From the NCBI RefSeq assembly GCF_900115905.1, contig NZ_FOYD01000012.1:32104-87552 (forward strand): 55,449 bases of DNA, in the 5' to 3' direction. Positions 46,129 through 55,201 of this stretch are shown piece after piece. The notes under the pieces are model-generated. The model searched no databases. It was not told where the DNA came from and was given only the letters and a program-made list of their open reading frames with translations. Position numbers and translations under genes: made by a program. This stretch comes from Halopseudomonas formosensis (GTDB lineage: Bacteria; Pseudomonadota; Gammaproteobacteria; Pseudomonadales; Pseudomonadaceae). The first letter of the stretch is position 1; every line of letters starts with the position of its first letter.

Positions 46129-47223
46129 TTACGGCTTGTGCGGTCTTGCGAGGAACTCGTGGGACTGCATTTCCAGCAGTCGACTGAGGGTGCGCTGGAA
46201 TTCGAAATCCAGCCGGCCGCCGGCATAGAGGTCCTTGAGCGGTACCTCGGCGGAAATGATCAGCTTGACGTTGCGGTCGTAGAATTCATCCACCAGATTG
46301 ATGAAGCGACGGGCCATGTCGTCCTTCGCTACACCCATCTGCTCGACATTGGCCAGCAGCACCGCCTGGAAGATCTTGGCCAGGGCAATGTAGTCGTTCT
46401 GGCTGCGCGGGCCGTCACAGAGCTCGCGGAACTCGAACCAGGCGACGTTCTCGTACATGCGCACAGCCTGGATTGCCCGGTTCTCGATGGTCAGCTCGGC
46501 GTTCAGGCGCACGTGTTCCGGTTCCAGCACCAGACTGCGGAAGCTGCGATCCAGACTTGCCTCCGCCTCCTCACCCAGGGGGTAGTGATAGAGGTCGGCC
46601 TGCTCCAGCGCCCGCAACCGGTAGTCAACACCATTATCCACGTTGACCACTTCAGTATGTTCCTTGAGCAGGGCGATGGCCGGCAGGAAGCGCGCCCGCT
46701 GCAGGCCGTCCTTGTACAGCCCGTCCGGCACTATGTTGGAGGTCGCCACCAGCACCACGCCGTTACCGAACAGCTCCTCCATCAGGGTGCCGAGGATCAT
46801 GGCATCGGTAATGTCGGTAACGAAGAACTCGTCGAAGCAGATCACCCGAGCCTCATCGGCAAACTTGCGGGCGATGATCTTCAGCGGGTTTTTCTCGCCC
46901 TTGAGCTCGCGCAGCTCCTGGTGCACGCGCTGCATGAAGCGGTGGAAATGGGTGCGCATCTTGCGCTCGATGGGCAGCGCTTCGAAGAAAGTGTCCACCA
47001 GATAGGTCTTGCCGCGACCTACACCGCCCCAGAAGTACAGACCCTTGACCGGCAGGCTGCGCTTGGCACGGAAACGACCGAACAGGCCGACACTGCGTGG
47101 CGGGCCCGCCCGAAGAATGTCGTCGTAGAGCCGTTGCAGATGCTTTACGGCATTTTCCTGCGCGGGATCGTGGAAAAAATCCGGACGCTTGAGGTCCGCC
47201 TGATAGCGTTCAAGGGGCGTCAT
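46129..47223 (-). CDS. zapE: Cell division ATPase ZapE (AFG1-like)
   Basis: AAA+-type ATPase of 364 aa. Walker A GGVGRGKT is at 66-73, Walker B is VICFDEFFVTDI, and a sensor-like VLVATSN follows. ZapE associates with the Z ring late in constriction in E. coli and is related to mitochondrial AFG1/LACE1. Its place near rplM-rpsI-petABC-tas is normal for Pseudomonas. Confidence 0.96.
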   Translation of the reverse strand: MTPLERYQADLKRPDFFHDPAQENAVKHLQRLYDDILRAGPPRSVGLFGRFRAKRSLPVKGLYFWGGVGRGKTYLVDTFFEALPIERKMRTHFHRFMQRVHQELRELKGEKNPLKIIARKFADEARVICFDEFFVTDITDAMILGTLMEELFGNGVVLVATSNIVPDGLYKDGLQRARFLPAIALLKEHTEVVNVDNGVDYRLRALEQADLYHYPLGEEAEASLDRSFRSLVLEPEHVRLNAELTIENRAIQAVRMYENVAWFEFRELCDGPRSQNDYIALAKIFQAVLLANVEQMGVAKDDMARRFINLVDEFYDRNVKLIISAEVPLKDLYAGGRLDFEFQRTLSRLLEMQSHEFLARPHKP

Positions 47224-47284
47224 ACTGGGGGGTCCAGGGTAAAACAGGGGTCGATACTCTACCCGCCGGACCGCCTGATGGCAA

Positions 47285-47908
47285 TCAGCGCAGGACTTCC
47301 TCCACCGCCGCCTTCAGCTCCACCAGCTTGCCATGGAAGAAATGCCCGGTATCGGCAAAGCGCACCATATTCACCTCCGTCCTGCCCTCCAGCAGCTCGA
47401 ACACGGCAGCGGAGGCCACCACATCATCCGCCTCGCCCATCATCACGTTGACCGGACCGGGCAGCGGCAGCAGATCGGCAAAAGGCAAGCGTTCCACCGA
47501 GGGCGCCACCAGGACCACTGCCTCGGGCCAGGTGCCCAGACTGCTTGCGGCGGCAGCGGCGACGTAGCCACCGAAGGAGAAGCCCATCAGCCACAGCGGC
47601 AGACCGGGGAACTCGCGGGCCGCCCAGTCGGTCACTGCCTTGCAATCCTCTGTTTCACCCACGCCATCGGCATGCCGGCCGGTGCTCTGACCCACCCCGC
47701 GGAAGTTGAAGCGCACCGTACTGGCTCCCTGGTCCCGTGCCGCGCGCATCAGCGTCGACACCACCTTGTTATGCATGGTGCCGCCATGCAGGGGATGGGG
47801 GTGACAGATCACCGCCACTGCCCGGGCCTCGGCCACGCGGGTGACGAGGATTTCCAGCTCGCCAGCGGGACCGCTGATGAGCAGATGTTCTTCGCTGCTG
47901 CGATTCAT
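47285..47908 (-). CDS. Alpha/beta-fold hydrolase
   Basis: Small hydrolase of 207 aa without signal peptide. HPHPLHGGTMHNKVV (36-50) forms the oxyanion region, the nucleophile elbow is GFSFGG (Ser111), and the acid and base are probably in GEADDVV and DTGHFFHG. The family includes uncharacterised serine esterases found in most pseudomonads; substrate unknown. It lies upstream of zapE in the same direction with a 61-bp gap and may be cotranscribed. Confidence 0.85.
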   Translation of the reverse strand: MNRSSEEHLLISGPAGELEILVTRVAEARAVAVICHPHPLHGGTMHNKVVSTLMRAARDQGASTVRFNFRGVGQSTGRHADGVGETEDCKAVTDWAAREFPGLPLWLMGFSFGGYVAAAAASSLGTWPEAVVLVAPSVERLPFADLLPLPGPVNVMMGEADDVVASAAVFELLEGRTEVNMVRFADTGHFFHGKLVELKAAVEEVLR

Positions 47909-48082
47909 GGACTGAACTCCGTAACTGATTCGTGACTATGGTCGGGGCGTCTGCGTCGGATAGGCCAGGCAGGACTGAAACATCGATCAGCCCCTAGCCT
48001 TGTTTGACAAATGCCGTTACCGTAACAGCAGACCCGGGCGGTGCAACAGCATCGCGTGACAAGATTCAACGAGGTACCCAAG

Positions 48083-48532
48083 GTGGATACAAGCGAAAAC
48101 CTGTGGATTGCAGTCGTGATTGCCCTGGCCGTGGGCTTTATCGTGGGCATCATTGTAGCGCGACTGGCACCGCGCCTGAGCGGTGGTTCCGCCTCCAGTA
48201 CCCAGGCCCAGCTGGAAAGCCTGCAGCTGCGCTTCGAGGAGTACCAGCAGGAGGTGGCCAGTCACTTCAACACCACCGCGAACCTCGTTTCCCGCCTGAA
48301 CAGGAGCTATCAGGACATCCAGGAACATCTGGGTCAGGCCGCAGTCGAACTGGCACCCGACGAGATGACGCGTCAGCGCCTGCTCGCCGCCCTGGATCAG
48401 AACAGCGTACCGGACACCCGCGAACGCATCGAACCGGTGTTCGACAGTCTCGAGCCACCCCGTGATTACGCGGACAAGACGCCGGACGGCCCCGGTACGC
48501 TCTCCGAAGAGTTCGGAGTGAAGCGTACCTGA
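48083..48532 (+). CDS. ZapG/YhcB-like inner-membrane protein (DUF1043)
   Basis: Protein of 149 aa: an N-terminal membrane helix (about 7-27, LWIAVVIALAVGFIVGIIVARL), then a cytoplasmic coiled coil (LESLQLRFEEYQQEVASHFNTTANLVSRLNRSYQDIQEHL) typical of DUF1043, and a polar tail. YhcB (ZapG) links elongasome, divisome and phospholipid synthesis in E. coli. Start chosen at the third in-frame GTG, 48083, with GAGG 9 bp upstream; GTG 48041 or 48056 would add up to 14 non-conserved residues. It precedes the MCE operon by 34 bp. Confidence 0.82.
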   Translation: MDTSENLWIAVVIALAVGFIVGIIVARLAPRLSGGSASSTQAQLESLQLRFEEYQQEVASHFNTTANLVSRLNRSYQDIQEHLGQAAVELAPDEMTRQRLLAALDQNSVPDTRERIEPVFDSLEPPRDYADKTPDGPGTLSEEFGVKRT

Positions 48533-48566
48533 GCCATCCTGCTGTTGTCCTTCAACGGAAACGCCC

Positions 48567-49703
48567 ATGCCGGATGTCAGCGCCAACCGCTTCATAAGCA
48601 CATCACCGGATGACCCGGCCCATCTGACCCTGGAGGGCGACTGGGTACTGGAACACTACGCGCAGCTGCGCCAGCAGGTGCGCGACCTGACCCGTTCCGG
48701 CGCCGCCTGCCGTTCCGCCGACCTGCGCCGGATCGGCCGCCTGGATACCGCCGGCGGCCAGTTACTGGCCGACCTCCTGGGCCCCGAACTGCTGCGGCAA
48801 CTGGCCGACAGCGACCGGGACCTTCCCGAGGAACGCCGTGTACTGCTGACGCGCATCGCCGACAGTCTGCAGGAGGAGTCCGCCCCCCAACCGCCACAGA
48901 ATGCGGTTCTGGAGCTGCTCGACAATCTGGGCAGGTATGTGGTGGAGCTGTACCAGCATATTGTCATCCTGCTGGCCTTCATCGGCATGACGCTGGCGGG
49001 TCTGGCTTCCAGCCTGCTGCGCCCCGGCACCTGGCGAGTGACCTCGATCGTCGCCCAGATAGAACAGATCGCCCTCAATGCGGTGGCCATTGTGGCCCTG
49101 CTGACCTTCATGGTCGGCGCCGTCATCGCCTTTCTCGGCGCGACCGTCCTCGCCGACTTCGGCGCCACCATCTATACCGTCGACCTGGTCGCCTTCTCCT
49201 TCCTGCGCGAATTCGCCGTGCTGCTGACAGCCATCCTCATGGCCGGGCGCACCGCCAGCGCCTTCACCGCCCAGATCGGCTCGATGAAAGCGAACGAGGA
49301 GATCGACGCCATCCGCACGCTGGGGCTCAATCCCCTGCATATTCTGGTGATCCCCCGGGTCATCGCCATGATCATCTCGCTGCCCGTGCTGACCTTCATC
49401 GGCATGCTCTCGGGCATGCTCGGTGGCGCCGTGGTCTGCTCCCTGGCACTGGACATCTCGCCGACCATGTTCCTCCACATCCTGGAGCAGAACGTGGCAG
49501 TCCGGCACTTCTACTTGGGTATGGCCAAGGCGCCGCTGTTTGCCTTCCTGATTGCCATCATCGGCTGCATGGAAGGCTTCAAGGTGAGTGGCAGCGCCGA
49601 GTCGGTAGGCGAACACACTACCTCGGCGGTGGTCCAGTCCATCTTCGTGGTCATTCTGCTGGATGCACTGGCCGCCCTGTTCTTCATGGAGATGGACTGG
49701 TGA
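48567..49703 (+). CDS. MlaE-type ABC permease with N-terminal STAS-like domain
   Basis: Permease of 378 aa for an MCE lipid transporter. Residues ~18-105 resemble a STAS domain (LTLEGDWVLEHYAQL, then DLRRIGRLDTAGGQLL, where LDTAGG matches the usual loop). Residues ~130-378 form an MlaE/YrbE domain with about five membrane segments and the block AGRTASAFTAQIGSMKANEEIDAIRTLGLNP. In canonical mla operons the STAS protein (MlaB) is a separate gene, so this is a fused form. The stop overlaps the ATPase start. Confidence 0.92.
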   Translation: MPDVSANRFISTSPDDPAHLTLEGDWVLEHYAQLRQQVRDLTRSGAACRSADLRRIGRLDTAGGQLLADLLGPELLRQLADSDRDLPEERRVLLTRIADSLQEESAPQPPQNAVLELLDNLGRYVVELYQHIVILLAFIGMTLAGLASSLLRPGTWRVTSIVAQIEQIALNAVAIVALLTFMVGAVIAFLGATVLADFGATIYTVDLVAFSFLREFAVLLTAILMAGRTASAFTAQIGSMKANEEIDAIRTLGLNPLHILVIPRVIAMIISLPVLTFIGMLSGMLGGAVVCSLALDISPTMFLHILEQNVAVRHFYLGMAKAPLFAFLIAIIGCMEGFKVSGSAESVGEHTTSAVVQSIFVVILLDALAALFFMEMDW

Positions 49704-50503
49704 GCGACGAACGCAAACCCCTGGTGGAGATCCGCGGGCTGGTCAACCGCTTCGGCAAGCAGACCGTGCACGAGAACCTGGATCTGGACATCCTGCCGGG
49801 TGAGATCCTCGGCGTGGTCGGCGGTTCGGGCACGGGCAAATCGGTACTGCTGCGCTCCATTGTCGGCCTGCGGCGCCCCAGCGGCGGAAGCGTCAGGGTG
49901 TTCGGCGAGCAGCTGGACAAGCTTGATGAACAGAGCCGCTCAAAGGTCGAACGGCGCTTCGGTGTGCTGTTCCAGCGCGGCGCCCTGTTCTCCTCGCTGA
50001 CCGTCACCGAGAACGTGGCCCTGCCGCTGATCGAGCATGCCGGCCTCAGTCGCGATGACGCCGAGCACCTGGCCGGCATGAAGCTGGCCCTGGCCGGTCT
50101 GCCGCCGCACGCCGGGGACAAGTTTCCCTCGGAGCTGTCCGGTGGCATGGTCAAGCGCGCCGCTCTGGCACGGGCGCTGGCTCTGGATCCGGACATCCTC
50201 TTTCTCGACGAGCCCACCGCCGGTCTGGACCCCATAGGAGCGGCGGCCTTCGACCAGCTGATTCTCACCCTGCGCGACGCCCTCGGCCTCAGCGTATTCC
50301 TGGTCACCCATGACCTGGACACGCTGTACACGATCTGCGACCGGGTCGCCGTGCTGGCGGAAAAGCGCGTGCTGGTGGCTGATACGCTCGAACGTGTGGC
50401 TGCGACCGACAACAGCTGGATTCAGGATTACTTCCATGGCCCCCGCGGCCGCGCTGCCGCCAGCGCGGCCAGTCATACACCTCAGCCGGAGCAGAGCCCC
50501 TAA
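49700..50503 (+). CDS. MlaF-type ABC transporter ATPase
   Basis: ATPase of 267 aa. Walker A GGSGTGKS is at 41-48, the signature is LSGGMVKRAALARALA, Walker B is DILFLDEPTAGLDP, and the switch His is in LVTHD. The ELSGGMVKR form is characteristic of MlaF ATPases paired with MCE proteins. GTG start at 49700 overlaps the permease stop. The C-terminal 20 residues are Ala/Gln/Pro rich and probably disordered. Confidence 0.94.
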   Translation: MSDERKPLVEIRGLVNRFGKQTVHENLDLDILPGEILGVVGGSGTGKSVLLRSIVGLRRPSGGSVRVFGEQLDKLDEQSRSKVERRFGVLFQRGALFSSLTVTENVALPLIEHAGLSRDDAEHLAGMKLALAGLPPHAGDKFPSELSGGMVKRAALARALALDPDILFLDEPTAGLDPIGAAAFDQLILTLRDALGLSVFLVTHDLDTLYTICDRVAVLAEKRVLVADTLERVAATDNSWIQDYFHGPRGRAAASAASHTPQPEQSP

Positions 50504-51420
50504 TGGAAACCCGTGCCCATCACGTCATCATCGGCTTGTTCACCCTGCTGGCCGGCGCCGGCGCGGTGCTGTTTGCGGTGTGGATCAGCAATGCCAACAC
50601 CAGTTCGGATTACCGCTACTACACGGTGGTTTTCCGCGAGGCTGTCACCGGCCTGTCCCGCGGCAGCGCGGTGCAGTACCGCGGCATTCCCATCGGCGAT
50701 ATCACCGAACTGGGCCTCGACCCGGAAGATCCGTCGCAGGTGCTCGCCGGCATCCGCATCAGCGGTACCGCGCCGATCACCCGGGACACCAAGGCCCGCC
50801 TGACTTTCACCGGCATCACCGGCAACACGGTGATCGAGCTGGTTCCCGGCGACCCGAACAGCCCCCTGCTGGACGGCGACGGCACCCAGGCCGCCCGCAT
50901 ACCGGCCACACCCTCGCCCATTTCCAGCCTGCTGGCCAACGGCGAGGATCTGATGACCAACATCAATCAGTTGGTCAGCAACGCCCGCAACATGCTGTCC
51001 GACGAGAACGCCGAACGCATCGCGCGCACGCTGGAGTCGATCGAGGTGGCCGCCGGCAGCCTGTCGAGCCAGGGCGATGACGTGAAGGCGCTGGTCAACG
51101 AACTGACCGCCGCCAGCCGCGAGGCGACCGAACTGATCACCAATGTGAATGCCCTGGTCAATGAGCAGGGCACGCGCACCCTGAACAACGTGGAACAGAC
51201 CCTGGAGTCCATCGCCAGCACCAGCGAAACCCTGGAGCAGCTGCTGGTGGACAACAGCGACGCGTTCTCCAGTGGCATGCAGGGTCTGGGACAGCTCGAG
51301 CCGGCCATCTCGGAACTGCGCGGCAGTCTGACGGCGCTGCGCTCCATCACCCGGCGCCTGGAGGACAACCCTGCCCGCTTCCTGCTCGGTCGCGATACTT
51401 TCGAGGAGTATGAGCCATGA
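50503..51420 (+). CDS. MlaD-type MCE-domain substrate-binding protein
   Basis: Protein of 305 aa, anchored by one membrane helix (about 7-28) with the rest in the periplasm. A single MCE domain (about 36-120) contains EAVTGLSRGSAVQYRGIPIGDITEL, followed by a long helical region (about 140-290). MCE proteins form hexameric rings that bind or channel lipids. One MCE domain with a long helical tail suggests a tube-like extension, as seen in some LetB/PqiB relatives. ATG overlaps the ATPase stop. Confidence 0.92.
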   Translation: METRAHHVIIGLFTLLAGAGAVLFAVWISNANTSSDYRYYTVVFREAVTGLSRGSAVQYRGIPIGDITELGLDPEDPSQVLAGIRISGTAPITRDTKARLTFTGITGNTVIELVPGDPNSPLLDGDGTQAARIPATPSPISSLLANGEDLMTNINQLVSNARNMLSDENAERIARTLESIEVAAGSLSSQGDDVKALVNELTAASREATELITNVNALVNEQGTRTLNNVEQTLESIASTSETLEQLLVDNSDAFSSGMQGLGQLEPAISELRGSLTALRSITRRLEDNPARFLLGRDTFEEYEP

Positions 51421-52046
51421 TCCGTCTGCCCCTGACCACAGGCCTGCTGGCTGCCCTGCTGACCCTGGGTGGCTGCTCGCTGCTGCCCGAATCCGAACCG
51501 GTGGCGGTGTATCAGTATTCGCAACCACCGCAGAACCTGATCCAGCAACGCCCGCAGAGCCTGCCCCTGTCCCTGCGGGTCGACACACCCCAGGCCGGCT
51601 ATGCCCATACCGGGCCGCGTCTGATGGTACAGACCCGCGACAACCAGCTGCTCAGCTACCGCGGCGTGCGCTGGAGTGACCCGACCCCCACCCTGCTGCG
51701 CGAATATCTGGCCCAGGCCTTCCAGCGCCAGGGCGGACTGCGGGCGGTGACTACCGACGAGAACGCACTGCATGCCGATGTGCATCTGGGCAGTGATCTG
51801 CGCCGCTTCCAGGTGGTCGACGGTGAACAACCGCGCATCCTCATCGAGCTGCAGGCCCGACTGGTGAACCCGGAAAGCCGCCGGATCTACGTCAGCCGCG
51901 ATTTCCGTATCGAGCAGCCGATTGGTAACACCCAGATTGCCCACGTGCTCGAGGGCCATGAGCGGGCGGCCCAGACCCTGGCGCGCCAGTTGCTGGAATG
52001 GGCATTGCCGCAGATGGCAGCCATCCCCGCCGACAGCCGCCCCTGA
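51417..52046 (+). CDS. ABC-type transport auxiliary lipoprotein (PqiC-like)
   Basis: Lipoprotein of 209 aa with lipobox LGGC (Cys20). The mature part has the PqiC/DUF330 pattern, including LRVDTPQAGYAHTGPRLMV, the SYRGVRWSDPTPTLLREYLAQAF block and a helical C-terminus. It probably docks the MCE tube at the outer membrane. It is the last gene of the operon, overlapping the MCE gene by 4 bp. It replaces MlaA/MlaC of the canonical system, neither of which is seen here. Confidence 0.87.
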   Translation: MIRLPLTTGLLAALLTLGGCSLLPESEPVAVYQYSQPPQNLIQQRPQSLPLSLRVDTPQAGYAHTGPRLMVQTRDNQLLSYRGVRWSDPTPTLLREYLAQAFQRQGGLRAVTTDENALHADVHLGSDLRRFQVVDGEQPRILIELQARLVNPESRRIYVSRDFRIEQPIGNTQIAHVLEGHERAAQTLARQLLEWALPQMAAIPADSRP

Positions 52047-52047
52047 G

Positions 52048-52953
52048 TCAGAGCGCCAGCAGCAGTACCAGCGGCAGGCTGAGCATGGCCAGCAGGGTCT
52101 GCAGGGTGATGATGCCGGCCATCAGCTCCGCGTCCCCATGCAGCTGACGGGCCAGCACGTAGGCCGTGGGCGCACAGGGCAGCGCGAAGAGCAACACCAC
52201 GGCGACCTGCTCCATGCCGGCCATGCCCATCCAGCCGCTGAGCAGCCAGGCTCCCAGCGGCATCAGCAGCAGCCGCCCCATGCTGTTGATCAGCAGCGGC
52301 AGGGTTTCCCGGCGCAGGTCCTGTGGCTGCAGCGCTGCCCCTACACAGAGCAGACCCAGTGGCAGACTGCTGGCCGCCAGCAGCCCGAGCAATTCGCTTA
52401 CCCCGCCGCCCAGAGGCAATCCCACCAGATTGGCCATCACGCCACCTATACAGGCGAGGATCAGCGGATTTCTCAGCAAGGTACCGATCAGGGCCGGCAC
52501 ACCGAGACTGCCGCCGGGGGTCAGCGCCAGCACTGACAGGGTGTTGACCGCCGGCACTGTTACCGCCAGCAGCAGTGCCATCAGGCTCAGCCCGGCCTCC
52601 CCGAACAGCGCACCCACCGCCGCCAGGCCAATGTAGGTGTTGAAACGCAGGGTCCCCTGCACCAGCACGCCGAAGCGCGAGGCAGGCCAGGCACGCCAGC
52701 GACGCAGGAGCAGCAGCACACCCCAGCCCACGCCCAGGATCAGCGCCACGCACCCGGCAATGCGCCCCAGGTGCGGACTGTCCAGCGGCGCCCTGGCCAG
52801 ACTGCTGAACAGCAGCGCAGGGAACAGGACGAAGTAGTTGAGCCGCTCCGCCCCCGGCCAGAAAGCATTGCTTGGGAAACCCGCGCGCCGCAGCAGATAG
52901 CCGCCGAGAATCAGCGCGAACAGCGGCCAGAGGGCCGCCAGCAGGTAGCTCAT
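52048..52953 (-). CDS. AEC-family transporter (auxin efflux carrier-like)
   Basis: Integral membrane protein of 301 aa with about ten hydrophobic segments and the AEC pattern of two internally similar halves (FALILGGYLLRRAGF at the start, then GTLLRNPLILACIGGVMANLVGLPL in the middle). Members move organic acids or unknown metabolites. Its stop is one base from the PqiC-like stop (convergent), and its start overlaps the MFS gene by 4 bp, so it is probably the second gene of a two-transporter operon. Confidence 0.88.
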   Translation of the reverse strand: MSYLLAALWPLFALILGGYLLRRAGFPSNAFWPGAERLNYFVLFPALLFSSLARAPLDSPHLGRIAGCVALILGVGWGVLLLLRRWRAWPASRFGVLVQGTLRFNTYIGLAAVGALFGEAGLSLMALLLAVTVPAVNTLSVLALTPGGSLGVPALIGTLLRNPLILACIGGVMANLVGLPLGGGVSELLGLLAASSLPLGLLCVGAALQPQDLRRETLPLLINSMGRLLLMPLGAWLLSGWMGMAGMEQVAVVLLFALPCAPTAYVLARQLHGDAELMAGIITLQTLLAMLSLPLVLLLAL

Positions 52954-54191
52954 GAGGCTGATCCCATGTCTGCCGCGGGTTGCGGCTCTGCGACCGCCAG
53001 CTCACGGGGGAAGCGGCGGATCAGCAGGGTGAGACCGAAGCCGGCACTCAGCACCGCCACGGTGAAACCGAAGGCGCTGGTGAAGTTGCCGGTACTGCCG
53101 ATCAGCCAGCCGGCGATGGCCGGGCCGAAGAACTGGCCGATGGCGAAGAACAGGGTGGCGAAGCTGAAAGCGATGGGAATGTAGCGCGGCGCCACCTGGT
53201 CGGTGGCACTGGTCTGGATCATGGCGAACAGGCCGTTGATCGACAGGCCCATGATCAGGAAGTGGAAGAAGAACACCGGCAGCGTCTGGGCGAACAGCGG
53301 CAGGGCCATGGCGCCCACCACCAGGGCGATGGAGATCGCCAGGGCATTGCCCCTGCCCCAGTGATCGGACAGACCGCCCCACACCGGACCGGTCGCCACC
53401 GACAGCAGCCCGGACATGGCCATCAGCCGCCCGGCGACCACCTCGCCATGGCCGCTCTCGACCATGAAGCTGACCATGAAGATGGTCTGCACTATGTAAC
53501 CCAGGCCGATGATCCCGTAGGTGCTGGCAACGATCAGCACCCGCGGATTGCGATAGACCCGCCACTTCTCCGCGGCGGACAGCTTGCCACTGACACCGCT
53601 GGCCGCCTGCGGGGGATTGCGCACGAACAGCGCGATCAGCAGGGTTGCCGACAGTGCCACGGCACCGAACAGCCCCCAGCTGGCCCGCCAGCCCTGATCA
53701 CCGAACAGGTCGAGCAGCGCCGGCACCAGCAGCCCCGCCGAGAGGGTGCCTATGCCTACCCCGCTGCTCATGTAGCCGATGACCAGTCCCCGCTTTTCCG
53801 GGAACCAGGTGGCCAGCAGCGTGACCATGGGGGCGAAGGCGAAGGCGGTACCGAAACCCAGCAGCCCCATGAGCAACGCAATCAGCCAGAATGACGAGGC
53901 CAGGGTGAGTCCGGCGAAGCCCAGCACCACTATGCCCAGACCGAACAGCACCGAAGCGCGGGCGCCCCAGCGTGCCGCCGCCAGCCCGCCCGACAGCACG
54001 AAGCACACGTAGCACAGGGCGGTGATGGTGCCGAGAATGCCGGCCTGCTGGTAGCTCAGGCCCAGGTCTGCACGCATCGACGGCAGTATGATGCCGTAGG
54101 CCAGGCGGGCAAAGCCGATTACCACCATGGAGGTGAGGGTGCCACACAGAACGGTGATCACCATGTTCGGGCGGATTGTACTGCGGGTCAT
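52950..54191 (-). CDS. Major facilitator superfamily transporter
   Basis: 413 aa with twelve predicted membrane segments. The N-terminal block GFARLAYGIILPSMRADLGLSYQQAGILGTI and the CYVCFVLSGGLAAARWGARA loop (MFS motif A position) resemble the YbfB/YjiJ group; substrate unknown. The acidic MFS loop is poorly conserved. Cotranscribed with the AEC gene. No assignment to a named efflux pump is justified. Confidence 0.87.
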   Translation of the reverse strand: MTRSTIRPNMVITVLCGTLTSMVVIGFARLAYGIILPSMRADLGLSYQQAGILGTITALCYVCFVLSGGLAAARWGARASVLFGLGIVVLGFAGLTLASSFWLIALLMGLLGFGTAFAFAPMVTLLATWFPEKRGLVIGYMSSGVGIGTLSAGLLVPALLDLFGDQGWRASWGLFGAVALSATLLIALFVRNPPQAASGVSGKLSAAEKWRVYRNPRVLIVASTYGIIGLGYIVQTIFMVSFMVESGHGEVVAGRLMAMSGLLSVATGPVWGGLSDHWGRGNALAISIALVVGAMALPLFAQTLPVFFFHFLIMGLSINGLFAMIQTSATDQVAPRYIPIAFSFATLFFAIGQFFGPAIAGWLIGSTGNFTSAFGFTVAVLSAGFGLTLLIRRFPRELAVAEPQPAADMGSAS

Positions 54192-54285
54192 GACGACTCT
54201 CTTATCGATGGCTCGAACACTGGAAGGCAGTGGCGCCGTGCGGCTCGCCAGTCGGCCAGGCGTACCCCACCCTCCGAAGATGACA

Positions 54286-54307
54286 AAGCCCGCGAACAGG
54301 CGGGCTT
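54286..54307 (-). terminator. purC terminator hairpin
   Basis: AAGCCCGC/GCGGGCTT with a 6-base loop, about 60 bp beyond the purC stop. On the minus strand TTTGTCATCTTC follows, a short U-rich tract. The rest of the 174-bp spacer to the MFS start holds nothing else I can identify. Confidence 0.7.
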
Positions 54308-54365
54308 CGTTGATTATCCCCGGTCGGGCCCAGAGGACCCCGGCCGCGCTGGCATGTCAGGTATC

Positions 54366-55076
54366 TTAACCTATCAGCTGCTGACACAGAACCGCGTGGT
54401 CCAGTACCTGGCCCGACTGATCCATGACCCGCATCGCATCCGCGGAGACCTCATCGATGACCACGACCTGACCGTCGACCAGACCGATCTCGATCTTCAT
54501 GTCGATCAGCACCAGTCCCTTGCCACGCAGATCGGCCTCGACAATACGGCAGACCTGACGGGTAAGCTCCTTGGCCTCAGCCAGATGCTCGGCGCTGAGC
54601 AGGCCCAGGGCCAGGATGGCGTCATCATTGATCAGCGGGTCACCGCGCTCGTCATCCTTGATGGTGATCTCGACCAGATAGTCCAGACCCCGCTCGGCGT
54701 CGCTGATGTAATTGCGGTAGCGACGCAGGAAGCTGCCCCAGGGACGGGTGCGGCAGATGAACTCGAAACCGCCCGCGCCCTTCACGTCCTTGCCCAGGGG
54801 CTCGGCGCGACGCACTTCCATGGTGCCCTTGTCGAGGTCGGCCGCGACGAAATGGGTGGGAACAGCTGCGGCATGCAGACGCTTGAAGAAGTAGTCGGTC
54901 ATGGCCAGGGATTTGCGACCCTTGCCTTCGACCTGGCCGATCACGGTGTTGGCACCCGGATCGATGACCCCGTCCTCACCGGTGACGTCGTCCTTGAAGA
55001 CCAGCAGGATGTTGCCATTGTCCAGGGCGTATACGTCCTTGGTCTTGCCGGTGTAGATCTTTTCGTTTGTGCTCAT
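54366..55076 (-). CDS. purC: SAICAR synthetase
   Basis: Phosphoribosylaminoimidazole-succinocarboxamide synthase, 236 aa, step of purine synthesis joining CAIR and aspartate with ATP. Conserved blocks: IYTGKTKDVYALDNGNILLVFKDDVT near the start, FICRTRPWGSFLRRY, ITIKDDERGDPLINDDAI and the C-terminal LIDMKIEIGLVDGQVVVIDEVS. In pseudomonads purC normally follows dapA-bamC; here a transposase gene begins 126 bp upstream instead, pointing to an insertion. Confidence 0.97.
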   Translation of the reverse strand: MSTNEKIYTGKTKDVYALDNGNILLVFKDDVTGEDGVIDPGANTVIGQVEGKGRKSLAMTDYFFKRLHAAAVPTHFVAADLDKGTMEVRRAEPLGKDVKGAGGFEFICRTRPWGSFLRRYRNYISDAERGLDYLVEITIKDDERGDPLINDDAILALGLLSAEHLAEAKELTRQVCRIVEADLRGKGLVLIDMKIEIGLVDGQVVVIDEVSADAMRVMDQSGQVLDHAVLCQQLIG

Positions 55077-55134
55077 GACTCTGCTCGCTGGTAATTCCGA
55101 TTGTGCACTCGACGCCGCGCAAAGGTGGCCTGTG

Positions 55135-55140
55135 AGTATA
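55135..55140 (-). promoter_or_regulatory. Candidate -10 element reading towards purC
   Basis: TATACT on the minus strand about 60 bp upstream of the purC ATG, with no convincing -35. It lies at or beside the likely left end of the insertion sequence, so it is either the native purC promoter or one created by the insertion. Confidence 0.35.
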
Positions 55141-55201
55141 CATGTAATGACCCAGTGAAAACCTGCACATGCTAAAGTCGCTTCAGAAATTGGAGTGAAG
55201 C

